From Alcaligenaceae bacterium (GTDB lineage Bacteria > Pseudomonadota > Gammaproteobacteria > Burkholderiales > Burkholderiaceae_B), in assembly GCA_947380655.1 (NCBI GenBank), contig CANCRX010000010.1, forward strand, positions 1 through 64,000: DNA of 64,000 bases. Direction: 5' to 3'. The position numbers and the translations under genes are program-made. The notes under the pieces are model-generated. The model was not told where the DNA came from. It was given only the letters and a program-made list of their open reading frames with translations, and made no database searches. Below are positions 53,215 through 62,658 of the stretch, in pieces (positions within the stretch are counted from its first letter, which is position 1; each line of letters opens with the position of its first letter).

Positions 53215-54191
53215 TCCACCCGCGCGCCTGACAAGCGCACGGCTTCTGACCAGTTTTTCACTTCAGCATCAATCACCATTTTGAATGCCTGCGGGGTGCT
53301 GTTATTAATCACGCCACCCATTTCAAGTAATCGCTTAGTGGTCGCAGGCTCTGCCACCACCTTTGATACATCCTGATAGATTTTCTCGACGAGCGCCTGC
53401 GGCATGGTGGCTGGACCAAACAAACCGAACCAGGTCGCTGCAGTAAATCCCGGCATACCCGCCTCGCTCATCGTCGGAATATCAGCGATCGCCTGCGCAC
53501 GTTTATCACTTGCCAGAGCAATCGCACGTAACTTCCCACTGTTTATATACGGCAATGCTGCAGACAAGGTCACAAACGCCACCTGCACCTGCCCACCGAT
53601 CAGATCCGTTAGCATCGGAGGGTCTCCCTTGTAAGGGACGTGAACGAGCGGGGTGCCCGTTTTGGCTTTAAACAATTCACCTGCCAGATGTTGCGGTGTA
53701 CCGTTTCCCGTCGAGGCCATCGACAGTCCGTCTTTATGCTGTTTGCCGTAAGTAATCAGATCTTTCAAATTCTTGACGGGAAGTGCGGGAGTCGTCACCA
53801 GGACCAGAGGAATCGTCGACACTAAAGTAATCGGTGCGAAATCCTTGATCGGGTCATAGTTCAATTTGCTATAGAGACTGGCGCTGATGGTATGCGCCGC
53901 GGTTGTCATATACAAGGTATAGCCGTCACCCGGGGAGCGTGCCAACGCCTCTGCGGCGACCGTTGTTCCCGCACCCGGACGATTGACCACCACCACCTGC
54001 TGACCCCACACCGCAGGAAGCTTCTCAGCTAATAGTCGCGCCACCACATCGGTTGCTCCACCGGCAGGATAAGGCACCACGATGGTCACTGCCTTATCAG
54101 GAAACGCTGCGGCACAAGTCAGTGCGGTAAAGCCCAGCGACAGGCCGAATGCGACACGCAGGAAATGCTTTTTCATCTGAGTAATATTCAT
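53211..54191 (-). CDS. Tripartite tricarboxylate transporter receptor (Bug family)
   Basis: A 326-residue periplasmic receptor. The signal peptide ends near CAA, followed by FPDKAVTIVVPYPAGGATDVVARLLAE, VVVVNRPGAGTTVAAE and MASTGNGTPQHLAGE with VPYKGDPPML. The ATG at 54191 has AAGGATC ahead of it; the longer frame is not needed. It is 16 bases after the next Bug gene on the same strand. Its stop shares bases with the ruvA stop. Confidence 0.93.
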   Translation of the reverse strand: MNITQMKKHFLRVAFGLSLGFTALTCAAAFPDKAVTIVVPYPAGGATDVVARLLAEKLPAVWGQQVVVVNRPGAGTTVAAEALARSPGDGYTLYMTTAAHTISASLYSKLNYDPIKDFAPITLVSTIPLVLVTTPALPVKNLKDLITYGKQHKDGLSMASTGNGTPQHLAGELFKAKTGTPLVHVPYKGDPPMLTDLIGGQVQVAFVTLSAALPYINSGKLRAIALASDKRAQAIADIPTMSEAGMPGFTAATWFGLFGPATMPQALVEKIYQDVSKVVAEPATTKRLLEMGGVINNSTPQAFKMVIDAEVKNWSEAVRLSGARVD

Positions 54192-54207
54192 GAGTGATCC
54201 TTTTGAT

Positions 54208-55164
54208 TTAGTCCGCCCAGCGATGACGCGCCCACAGCGCGCGTAGTTCAATATCTGCTTTTTTCAAGCGTTCCTGCCAAAGTCTGCCAGGCAGGTAATC
54301 GAGTTCAGTAAATTGCGATTCAATCTTTTTACGAAACTCGGGATTACTTGCAACGTTTGCCAGCGCAGCATCAAGCTTTGCCTGCACCTCAGCGGCTAAG
54401 CCTTTAGGGCCCACCAAACCTCGCTCGGACGACATCACCACATTGACACCTTGCTCGATAAAGGTCGGCACCTCGGGCGCCAGCACAGAGCGTGTTGATC
54501 CAGCCTGCGCAAGAATTCTGACTTTGATGCCGTTGTAGGGCATTGCCTCGCCCACATTCATCGCACCAATTTCAGTATGACCACCAATCACCGCATTTCG
54601 CTGAGGAGCGGCCCCATTAAACGGCACATGATTGAGTTTGGTACCCGTTTCTTTTTCAAAAAACACCATCAGCAGATGATCATCGGTGCCAACACCTGAA
54701 CTACTGACACTTATTTTCCCGGGCTGAGCCTTGATGGCCGTCAACAACTGCGCCAGCGTTTTATAGGGAGAGTCCATGCTGACACTAAAGGCGCTCGGAT
54801 CACTGACCAAATTCGCAAGATAGGTGAAATCTGAGGGCACAAAGCCGGCATCGCGCTCGATCGGTATCGTGAGCAAGCCTGGCATATTAGTCATCGCCAG
54901 GGTGTAACCATCCGGCTTTGCGCGCGCGACACCCGCTAAAGCGATCGCTCCTGAGGCGCCTGGTTTATTAACTACGACGACCGAAGCGCCAAGCTCTTTC
55001 TCAAGAAAGATAGCAAGGGTGCGGGCGGTGATATCAGTCCCCCCGCCCGGAGCGAAACCAACGACGATTTCAATCGGCCTGTCTGGCCAGGCCCAGACAG
55101 CGCCAGAGCAAACACACGACAGTATTAATAGCACACGCCCTGCAAAACGAGGCATTGGATTCAT
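54208..55164 (-). CDS. Tripartite tricarboxylate transporter receptor (Bug family)
   Basis: A 318-residue receptor with export signal (ending VWAW), then PDRPIEIVVGFAPGGGTDITARTLA, VVVVNKPGASGAIALAG and SSSGVGTDDHLL. It follows the epimerase gene by 27 bases (GGAGCAGACA ahead of the ATG) and precedes a second Bug gene. The pair may bind the same or related substrates, handled by the epimerase and lyase nearby (inference). Confidence 0.92.
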   Translation of the reverse strand: MNPMPRFAGRVLLILSCVCSGAVWAWPDRPIEIVVGFAPGGGTDITARTLAIFLEKELGASVVVVNKPGASGAIALAGVARAKPDGYTLAMTNMPGLLTIPIERDAGFVPSDFTYLANLVSDPSAFSVSMDSPYKTLAQLLTAIKAQPGKISVSSSGVGTDDHLLMVFFEKETGTKLNHVPFNGAAPQRNAVIGGHTEIGAMNVGEAMPYNGIKVRILAQAGSTRSVLAPEVPTFIEQGVNVVMSSERGLVGPKGLAAEVQAKLDAALANVASNPEFRKKIESQFTELDYLPGRLWQERLKKADIELRALWARHRWAD

Positions 55165-55191
55165 TGTCTGCTCCAGCTGTTTTTATATTTT

Positions 55192-56223
55192 TTACTTTGA
55201 CGCGTTCTTTTCCTGCTGTTCACGCCAGGCTAACAACTTGGCAACACCTTCTTTCATCTGCACCACAGGTTTCCAGCCAATCACCAACCCAGCTTTATCG
55301 TGAGGAATGCTGAAGGCGCCACCTGAAGTCAGGCGGACTTTACCCGGAGGATCGGGGCGCACCTCTGGTTTGAGATCGCTCTTGCAATACTCCAGCACTA
55401 AATGCACCAGCTCGCCGGTAGTAATGGGCGCAGGACCTGAGACATTGACTGCAACATCGGTTGCGGTACTTTGTAACGCTGCAATATTGGCACGTGCCAC
55501 ATCTGTTACGTACACGAAATGCTTGGTATCCGTACCGTCACCTGGTAATACTGGCGCTTGTCCGCTGCGGATCAGGTCGTACGTTTCCATGATGTAGAGC
55601 GAGTTTGCGGCACGATAATGCTGTCGTTCACCATAGACAGTTGAATAGCGCAACACCACATAATCCTGTCCAAAACTCTGATGGTAATGGCGACATAGTT
55701 GCTCACCCATAATTTTTGATGCGCCATACAAAATTGCAGCCGGTGGTGCGCCTACAGAATAAAAAGGCGTGTCCTCAACCAGTGCACCCTTAATGCCAGG
55801 TCCATAGCCATAGGTCGCATTCGAGGAAGCGAAAATAATTTTTTTCACCTTATTGACACGACAAGCCTCGAGCATATTTTGTGCGCCGCGGATATTCACA
55901 TCCACTGCTTGCCAAGGCGTTTGCGAAAAGCCCAGTGTCATGTATGCGGCCAGATGGATCACACCATCCACGCCTGCCGTTGCATCCAGCAGATCGGGCA
56001 AACGCATTAAATCTGCACGAACAATTTTGATACGAGGATTATCTTGCAGATGAGCGATCGCGTCCATCGAACCGAATGAAAAATTATCCAGTAACAGCAC
56101 TTCACGCGCCCCGGCTTCTAGGAGCAAATCCGCAGTATGTGAGCCTACCAGACTGGCAGCACCCGCGATCAAAATGCGTGAGTCCTTGATGTTCAGTGCC
56201 TTGCCTTGTTTTGCAGTCGTCAT
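55192..56223 (-). CDS. NAD-dependent epimerase/dehydratase
   Basis: A 343-residue extended short-chain dehydrogenase. The Rossmann motif GAASLVG is near residue 20, and the catalytic Tyr-x3-Lys is YGASK (about 166-170). ILYGASKIMGEQLCRHYHQSFG and VLRYSTVYGERQHYR are typical of the UDP-glucose epimerase-like group. The substrate is unknown. It heads a minus-strand operon with two Bug receptors, which suggests a role in catabolism of an imported compound rather than in cell-wall sugar synthesis. Confidence 0.88.
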   Translation of the reverse strand: MTTAKQGKALNIKDSRILIAGAASLVGSHTADLLLEAGAREVLLLDNFSFGSMDAIAHLQDNPRIKIVRADLMRLPDLLDATAGVDGVIHLAAYMTLGFSQTPWQAVDVNIRGAQNMLEACRVNKVKKIIFASSNATYGYGPGIKGALVEDTPFYSVGAPPAAILYGASKIMGEQLCRHYHQSFGQDYVVLRYSTVYGERQHYRAANSLYIMETYDLIRSGQAPVLPGDGTDTKHFVYVTDVARANIAALQSTATDVAVNVSGPAPITTGELVHLVLEYCKSDLKPEVRPDPPGKVRLTSGGAFSIPHDKAGLVIGWKPVVQMKEGVAKLLAWREQQEKNASK

Positions 56224-56489
56224 TTGTCTCTTACCGTATCAAAATCAAAATTGAAGAATAAAAATGGGTACGAAATACGTTCGGGAATGCTCAAGGCACC
56301 CGAAACGAAAATAGTATTGAATAAAAAAATCTTTGGCTGAACCGTAATGCCTTGTCCCCGCGCCATGGATATGCCACGGCGAAGTTAATTTAATTTTTGT
56401 ATGTCTATTATTGTTTTCTGGCGCAGAAAGTCAACTCATCTTGTCAGGATGAGCTGGATTTCACTGTATTGGGATGCAAATCGGCCCGA
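56224..56489. other. 266-base intergenic region without a gene
   Basis: It lies between the epimerase operon start and the end of the NDUFA9-like gene. It must hold the epimerase promoter. CTCATC (56435-56440) and GATGAG (56448-56453) form a short hairpin that could end the lyase/NDUFA9-like transcript. The rest is AT-rich and I see no coding signal. Confidence 0.5.
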
Positions 56490-57425
56490 TCAGCCTACTT
56501 TGGTCGGCATCAGATAAACCGGCGCCACGGACTCGAGGGGCGTTGGCACAACGCCCAACTCCGGATCGATTGGCAACGGACTCACATTATCGACGCTCAA
56601 AGAATCCAGATTGTCACGCGACATCAAAGGCACGCCCGGCATGCACTCAAACATAAACGCCTGCATCCGTCCGATTGACATCGGCATATCAATCACTTTA
56701 CGCGGATGTCCACTCCATAGTGCGGCCAACTCAACTAACTCACCCAAGGTGTAAACACGCGGACCCGCCAGCTCATAGGTCTGTCCTGCCGCACGCGGAT
56801 TACCCAGCACATGCATGACTGCAGTAGCCACATCCCCGACGTAGACGGGTTGCATGCGCGCGCTGGCCCCTGCCATCGGTAATACAGGAAAGAAACGCGC
56901 CAGACTCGCGAACATATTCATGAACTGGTCACCAGGACCAAAAATCACGGAAGGTCTGAGAAACGTGAAAGTCTCTGAGCTATTAGCAGGATTGGCTGCA
57001 AAGACCTCACGAATCGCCTGCTCGCCAGCGGCTTTAGAGCGCAGATAGCCGCTCGGGCCATCGGCACTCACACCTAGCGCACTGATATGAATGAATTGTT
57101 TAACCTGGTGCAGGCAGCAAGCCTGGGCAATTTTTCCAGGTAATTGCACATGGGCACGAGCAAAATCAGCGCCATAAGGCTGACCCGTGCTGCTGTGTAG
57201 AATCCCCACCAGATTAATGACTACATCACAACCGGCAACCAGCCCGTTCAGAGTTACCTCGTCGTGCACATCGCCTTGTAAAACCGTCACAGTGGGATGC
57301 ACTTGCAATTCGCGTCCATGCGTCAGACGACGAGTCGGGACATGTACAACGTGCCCCGCCGAAACGAGCCGACTCACCACACAACGACCCACAAACCCCG
57401 TACCACCGATCACAAGAACACGCAT
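56490..57425 (-). CDS. NDUFA9-like NAD(P)-binding protein
   Basis: A 311-residue atypical short-chain dehydrogenase. The N-terminus MRVLVIGGTGFVGRCVVSRL is the nucleotide-binding fold, and FIHISALGVSADGPSGYLRSKAAGEQAIRE with FLRPSVIFGPGDQFMN matches the complex I NDUFA9 subfamily. The catalytic Tyr is present but the role in bacteria is unsettled. The ATG at 57425 has ACGGAG ahead of it. It is 33 bases after the lyase gene and probably cotranscribed. Confidence 0.9.
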   Translation of the reverse strand: MRVLVIGGTGFVGRCVVSRLVSAGHVVHVPTRRLTHGRELQVHPTVTVLQGDVHDEVTLNGLVAGCDVVINLVGILHSSTGQPYGADFARAHVQLPGKIAQACCLHQVKQFIHISALGVSADGPSGYLRSKAAGEQAIREVFAANPANSSETFTFLRPSVIFGPGDQFMNMFASLARFFPVLPMAGASARMQPVYVGDVATAVMHVLGNPRAAGQTYELAGPRVYTLGELVELAALWSGHPRKVIDMPMSIGRMQAFMFECMPGVPLMSRDNLDSLSVDNVSPLPIDPELGVVPTPLESVAPVYLMPTKVG

Positions 57426-57458
57426 GCAGACTCCGTCTGATAACTCGCCGTTAAACAC

Positions 57459-58430
57459 TCAAGGCTGCGACAAAAAGCCAGCGTATTCTTTCAAGTCTAC
57501 ATTACCGCCACTCAAAATCACGCCTACTCTCGCATCCTTAGGAATAGCCAGTGCTCCTTGCAGGATCGCCGCGGCCCCCAGACAGCCGGTTGGTTCGACC
57601 ACAATTTTCATGCGCTCGGCAAAAAACTTCATGGTCTTGACCAGTTGAGGATCCGTCACCGTCACGATGTCCGTGACATCACGCTTAATCACACCGAAGG
57701 TCAACTGGCCCAGATAAAGCGTCAACGCGCCGTCCGCAATCGAGCGCGGTGGCTCGATGCGTACGACCTCGCCTTTGCGCAAGGATTGCTGACCATCATT
57801 ACCTGCCTCGGGCTCAACCCCGTAGACCTTGCAGTTCGGGCTCAGCGCTTTGGCTGATAAAGCACTGCCAGCCAGCAAACCACCACCGCCCAGACACACC
57901 ATGAGGTAATCAAGCTCACCAACGTCCTCGATCAGCTCTTTAGCTGCCGTACCCTGCCCTGCAATGACATGCAAGTGATCATAAGGAGGGATGAGTGTCA
58001 TGCCAGTCTGCTCTTGCATCTGGCGGGCGATATCGTCGCGATTCTGGGTGTAGCGGTCATAGGTGACCACAGTCGCACCGTACTCTTCGGTGGCCGCCTT
58101 TTTAGCGGCGGGTGCATCCTCTGGCATGATGATAATGGTCGCAACGTTCAATAGCCTGCCTGACAAAGCAATCGCCTGAGCATGATTACCCGAGGAAAAC
58201 GTGATGACACCGGCGCGTTTTTGTTCCGGTGTCAGATTCGCAATCGCGTTATAGCCACCGCGAAATTTAAAGGCACCCATGCGCTGCAGGTTTTCGCACT
58301 TAAAAAACATTTGCGCGCCACTCAGGCGATCCGCAGTACGCGAGGTCATTACAGGCGTGCGGTGCGCCACACCTTTAATCGTGGCGGAAGCATGCACAAC
58401 ATCATCATAAGTAGGCAATACGAGCGACAT
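57459..58430 (-). CDS. Threonine dehydratase-like / threo-3-hydroxyaspartate ammonia-lyase
   Basis: A 323-residue PLP enzyme of the serine/threonine dehydratase family. The PLP Lys lies in GAFKFRGGYNA, the phosphate-binding Gly-rich loop is LGGGGLLAGSA, and SSGNHAQAIAL is also typical. The sequence is closest to the hydroxyaspartate ammonia-lyase/serine racemase-like group, but the exact substrate is not proven. The ATG at 58430 follows AAGGATCC. It is divergent from ruvB across 75 bases. Confidence 0.82.
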   Translation of the reverse strand: MSLVLPTYDDVVHASATIKGVAHRTPVMTSRTADRLSGAQMFFKCENLQRMGAFKFRGGYNAIANLTPEQKRAGVITFSSGNHAQAIALSGRLLNVATIIIMPEDAPAAKKAATEEYGATVVTYDRYTQNRDDIARQMQEQTGMTLIPPYDHLHVIAGQGTAAKELIEDVGELDYLMVCLGGGGLLAGSALSAKALSPNCKVYGVEPEAGNDGQQSLRKGEVVRIEPPRSIADGALTLYLGQLTFGVIKRDVTDIVTVTDPQLVKTMKFFAERMKIVVEPTGCLGAAAILQGALAIPKDARVGVILSGGNVDLKEYAGFLSQP

Positions 58431-58505
58431 GGGGATCCTTGAATTCAAACCTGATTAACGTGCCGGATAGTGTACGATTGTCGCATCACTCATTCCAGAC
58501 ATTTC

Positions 58506-59570
58506 ATGGCCATTCAGTCAGATTCCCTGTCCTCGCGTCCCGATACCCGTATCGTGTCGCCTCAAGCCACAACCCCGAACGAAGAAAACATCGAACGGGC
58601 CTTGCGGCCAAAAGCATTGCAGGAGTATGTCGGTCAGCAACGCGTGCGCGACCAACTCGAGATTTTTATCAAGGCGGCACGCAACCGTCAGGAGTCTCTG
58701 GATCACGTATTACTGTTTGGCCCGCCAGGTCTGGGTAAAACCACGCTTGCGCACATCATTGCCTATGAAATGGGTGTCAACCTGCGTCAGACCTCGGGTC
58801 CGGTGCTCGAGCGTCCAGGCGATCTGGCGGCACTGCTGACCAATCTTGAGCGCAATGACGTGTTGTTCATCGACGAGATTCATCGCCTCTCACCCGTGGT
58901 CGAGGAAATCCTCTACCCCGCTCTCGAAGACTTCCAGATTGATATTCTGATTGGTGAGGGACCTGCTGCCCGCAGCGTCAAGCTCGACCTGCAGCCCTTC
59001 ACGCTGGTGGGCGCGACGACCCGCGCAGGCATGCTGACTAATCCTTTGCGTGACCGCTTCGGCATTGTGTCGCGCCTCGAGTTCTACAACCCTGAAGAGC
59101 TCACCCGCATTGCGACACGCAGCGCAGGACTGCTGCAGGTTCCGATTACACCTGACGGGGCCTCAGAAGTCGCACGTCGCGCCCGCGGCACGCCACGTAT
59201 CGCCAACCGCCTGTTGCGCAGAGTACGTGACTACGCACAAGTCAAGGCTGGTGGCACCATCAACGCCGAGGTCGCCAACGCAGCGCTCGCCATGCTGGAA
59301 GTTGATCCTCAAGGTCTGGATTTAATGGATCGTAAATTGCTCGAAGCCATCATTCATAAATTTGATGGCGGACCGGTTGGGGTGGATAGCCTTGCAGCCG
59401 CGATTGGTGAGGAACGCGACACCATCGAGGATGTCATCGAGCCGTATCTGATCCAGCACGGCTACCTGCAACGTACCCCGCGCGGCCGGATGGCGACCCA
59501 GACCACCTGGCGCCACTTGGGCTTAACGCCCCCCAAGACAATCTCTGATGATGGTCCGCTATTCAGCTAA
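58506..59570 (+). CDS. ruvB: Holliday junction DNA helicase RuvB
   Basis: A 354-residue AAA+ motor of branch migration. Walker A GPPGLGKTT, Walker B LFIDEIHRL, sensor 1 VGATTRAGML and the arginine-finger region PLRDRFGI are present. The C-terminal winged helix ends with PRGRMATQTTWRHLGL. The ATG at 58506 (MAIQSDSL) is the better start; the frame opens 12 codons earlier. The end overlaps the convergent recQ by 12 bases. Confidence 0.97.
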   Translation: MAIQSDSLSSRPDTRIVSPQATTPNEENIERALRPKALQEYVGQQRVRDQLEIFIKAARNRQESLDHVLLFGPPGLGKTTLAHIIAYEMGVNLRQTSGPVLERPGDLAALLTNLERNDVLFIDEIHRLSPVVEEILYPALEDFQIDILIGEGPAARSVKLDLQPFTLVGATTRAGMLTNPLRDRFGIVSRLEFYNPEELTRIATRSAGLLQVPITPDGASEVARRARGTPRIANRLLRRVRDYAQVKAGGTINAEVANAALAMLEVDPQGLDLMDRKLLEAIIHKFDGGPVGVDSLAAAIGEERDTIEDVIEPYLIQHGYLQRTPRGRMATQTTWRHLGLTPPKTISDDGPLFS

Positions 59571-61424
59571 CTCAGCGATGCATTGCAGTATGGATTCACC
59601 ATAGGATTCAAGCTTTTTAATTCCGACACCACTGACAAACCCCAGATCCTCAAGCGTATCTGGCATAGCCAAGGCGATTTCTCTCAGGGTCGCGTCATGG
59701 AAAATGACATATGCCGGAACACCATGGCTCCGTGCGATCCCCGCACGCCAGGTGCGTAACGCTTCAAAGACCGTCTGTGCTGCCCTGGGTAAGTCAGGTT
59801 GCAGGCTTTTACTGCGTGGCGTGGTGGTTTTGACGGGTTTATCTGCCTCACGTCTAAGCATTAGAGTGCGCTCACCTTTGAGCACAGCACGGCTTAGGTC
59901 TGTGAGTGCGAGCGTACCGTAACCCTCCTGATCCACCATCAGCAGCCCCTGTGCCAGCAACTGCCTCAGCACGCTACGCCAAGCCTGCTCAGACAGGTCT
60001 TGACCGATACCGTACACGGTCAGCGTGCCATGACCGTGCTCCAGCACACGCGGGGTTTCTTTCCCGCGCAAGATATCGATCAGGTGACCGGCGCCATAGC
60101 GCTGCCCGCGCTCTTTCATGAGACGGTAAATCGCTGACAACATTTTTTGAGCGGCCACTGTTCCGTCCCAAGACTCAGGAGGCGTCAAACAGTTATCGCA
60201 ATTACCACAAGGCGTTATCGACTGGCCAAAATACTGCAATAAACGCTGTCGCCTGCACGATACCGTTTCACACAGCCCCAGCATGGCATCGAGCGCTGCC
60301 CCGAGCCTGCGGCGAAACGCATCATCGCCTGCCGACTCATCAATCATGCGTCGCTGCTGCACGACATCCTGCAAACCATAGGCAAGCCAGGCGGTGGCAG
60401 GTAACCCATCGCGACCGGCACGACCCGTCTCCTGATAATAGCCTTCGACAGACTTGGGTAAATCGATGTGTGCCACAAAACGAACGTCCGGCTTATCAAT
60501 CCCCATGCCAAAAGCAATCGTGGCAACCATCACCACACCGTCTTCACGTAAAAATCTCGACTGATTCTGGGCACGCACGGCGGCGCCCAGGCCCGCGTGA
60601 TAAGGCAGGGCATCAATACCCTGTGCACATAAAAATTCAGCGGTGTCCTCGACCTTGTTGCGTGACAGGCAGTAGACAATCCCCGCATCGCCAGCATGCT
60701 CCTGGCGCAACAACTGCAATAGCTGACGCCTGACATCCTGTTTTTCAACGATGTGGTAACGGATATTAGGTCGATCAAAGCTCGCCACGTAATGACGGGC
60801 ATCGTTCAGAGCCAGTCTCTCAGCAATCTCTACACGCGTGACATCGGTCGCTGTTGCGGTCAGTGCAATCCGCGGGACATTTGGCCACTGCTCATGCAGC
60901 ATCGACAAGCCCAGATACTCAGGCCTGAAATCATGGCCCCACTGCGACACGCAGTGCGCTTCATCGATGGCAAACAACGCAATCCTGCCACGTGACAACA
61001 ATTGCTGGCAGCGCTCGGTCAGCAGTCTTTCTGGCGCGACATACAAAAGATCCAGCTCACCGGCTACAAAGGCGCGCTCAACATCACGCGTATCCTGCCA
61101 ATCCTGAGTCGAATTCAAAAATGCAGCGCGCACCCCTAATTCTGTCAGGGCATCAACTTGATCCTGCATCAGCGCAATCAAGGGGGAAATCACCACTCCG
61201 GTACCCGGACGTACCAGCGAAGGCACTTGATAACAAAGGGATTTACCCCCGCCCGTTGGCATCAGGACCAAGGCATCTCCACCTTGGATCACATGATCGA
61301 CAATCGCCTGCTGATCACCACGGAAGGACTCATAGCCGAACACGCGCGCAAGAATCTCTGCGGCGCGGGGATCGGAAATAGAGGGGTCTGCAATGCCCAG
61401 GTTCGTAAACCCGTGGTCAGACAT
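59559..61424 (-). CDS. recQ: ATP-dependent DNA helicase RecQ
   Basis: A 621-residue 3'-5' helicase. Walker A PTGGGKS, the box AIDEAHCVSQWGHDFRPEY and motif VI with YQETGRAGRDG are intact. The RQC zinc Cys cluster (CRRQRLLQYFGQSITPCGNCDNC) and a C-terminal HRDC domain follow. The end overlaps ruvB by 12 bases on the opposite strand. The domains are complete. Confidence 0.96.
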   Translation of the reverse strand: MSDHGFTNLGIADPSISDPRAAEILARVFGYESFRGDQQAIVDHVIQGGDALVLMPTGGGKSLCYQVPSLVRPGTGVVISPLIALMQDQVDALTELGVRAAFLNSTQDWQDTRDVERAFVAGELDLLYVAPERLLTERCQQLLSRGRIALFAIDEAHCVSQWGHDFRPEYLGLSMLHEQWPNVPRIALTATATDVTRVEIAERLALNDARHYVASFDRPNIRYHIVEKQDVRRQLLQLLRQEHAGDAGIVYCLSRNKVEDTAEFLCAQGIDALPYHAGLGAAVRAQNQSRFLREDGVVMVATIAFGMGIDKPDVRFVAHIDLPKSVEGYYQETGRAGRDGLPATAWLAYGLQDVVQQRRMIDESAGDDAFRRRLGAALDAMLGLCETVSCRRQRLLQYFGQSITPCGNCDNCLTPPESWDGTVAAQKMLSAIYRLMKERGQRYGAGHLIDILRGKETPRVLEHGHGTLTVYGIGQDLSEQAWRSVLRQLLAQGLLMVDQEGYGTLALTDLSRAVLKGERTLMLRREADKPVKTTTPRSKSLQPDLPRAAQTVFEALRTWRAGIARSHGVPAYVIFHDATLREIALAMPDTLEDLGFVSGVGIKKLESYGESILQCIAELAE

Positions 61425-61478
61425 GGAGGATTAAGCTCAACAACATGCCGTGATTGTAAAGGGATTAGTGCGGCTGAA

Positions 61479-62531
61479 TCAGTCGCGCCACCAGCGCGTG
61501 CCCAGAACCTCCAGGGGCACCGAAAATTGCATTTTCACAGAGTAATTTCCTGTTGAAAGCTCACGGTCTCCACCAATTTGCATGCTGGTCTGGGGGGTAA
61601 TAAACCAGCTATGCTTAAACCCGAGCTTTTGTTCCAGGGTTCCCGGTCCCGTTCGCAAGGCCTCATAGGTCGACTCAAACTGCTGCTGATCAAGCAGGAA
61701 GCGCAATCCCAGACCAGAACGCTGAGATTGCGTGAATACGTCCTGCACTTGGGTCGTAGACAGACGTAAAGCACCCCAGTCACCCATAGCCATCAGTCCT
61801 CCTAGACCTTTCTCATGCGTCTCTAAGGCACTTTGTACATGGCTTTCAAGCGTGATGTCGGAGGTCAAGCCATAGCGAAAGGTCGTCGCGGCCATGGGCG
61901 AGCCGATCGACAAACCACCCGACCCGGCACTACCAAGATCCTCCTGACTGACTCGCCCCACTGAAGCCGACAAGCCAAATGAACCGGGCAAGAGCGTGCC
62001 ACGGCTACTCATACCAGGCAGCCGTGTGAGCTGCAGGCCACCCAGACGAGGCGAATCTCCCCAAAAGCTCCCTGTTTCTGCGACTTGGCCGATTGAAACT
62101 GTCGAACCATTCTCCTGAGCGTAGGTAAAACGTCCTGCGCCCGGCATCCAGCCTGCGCTCGGATGGACTTCGCCCAGTCGATAGCTCACGCGCGCCTTTG
62201 CTGAGGAAAAAAAAGCTTGTCGACCTGGCGTCCAATCAACACCTGGCCGCCAGTCAAGTGCGTAGTTCGTCTGGATTTCTGCAGGAGCGGCATGAAAAGG
62301 ATCCTCATCCAGAGGATCTAGTGCAAGTTCCTGTGCAGGAAAGTCCTGCGTATCGGCTGCGACAGGAAAGGACTGCGCGGGCAGCAGGACAGAAAGGCCT
62401 GGTCGATCCGGTGTAATGTCAGGCACGCCTGCATCGATCGCATCGGGGGTCGACGCGTGCACGCACGCACAGCCGAACGTGGCCAACACGGCACTCAGCA
62501 ATCGATACAAGCGGGGCGATGAAGCGATCAT
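61479..62531 (-). CDS. Uncharacterised exported beta-barrel-like protein
   Basis: A 350-residue protein with an export signal (MIASSPRLYRLLSAVLATFGCACVHA) and a disordered acidic linker (about 30-85). A beta-rich remainder has repeated aromatic/Gly strands such as RFTYAQENGSTVSIGQV and GGLMAMGDWGALRLSTTQ. That part recalls strands of fimbrial usher barrels, but there is no full usher, no chaperone and no pilin nearby. The C-terminus is WWRD. I cannot name the family. It sits between recQ and a two-component system that points the other way. Confidence 0.55.
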   Translation of the reverse strand: MIASSPRLYRLLSAVLATFGCACVHASTPDAIDAGVPDITPDRPGLSVLLPAQSFPVAADTQDFPAQELALDPLDEDPFHAAPAEIQTNYALDWRPGVDWTPGRQAFFSSAKARVSYRLGEVHPSAGWMPGAGRFTYAQENGSTVSIGQVAETGSFWGDSPRLGGLQLTRLPGMSSRGTLLPGSFGLSASVGRVSQEDLGSAGSGGLSIGSPMAATTFRYGLTSDITLESHVQSALETHEKGLGGLMAMGDWGALRLSTTQVQDVFTQSQRSGLGLRFLLDQQQFESTYEALRTGPGTLEQKLGFKHSWFITPQTSMQIGGDRELSTGNYSVKMQFSVPLEVLGTRWWRD

Positions 62532-62658
62532 GATGTGTCGATTTTAGTGCTGAGCGCTGCAAGCAAGATTTACTCCAAAGTAAGAAACAGCGAATGTCCT
62601 ATTTCAATTGATTTCAAATGGCTTGCTCAAACACCCAGTCCGTTGCAAACTCTGAACT

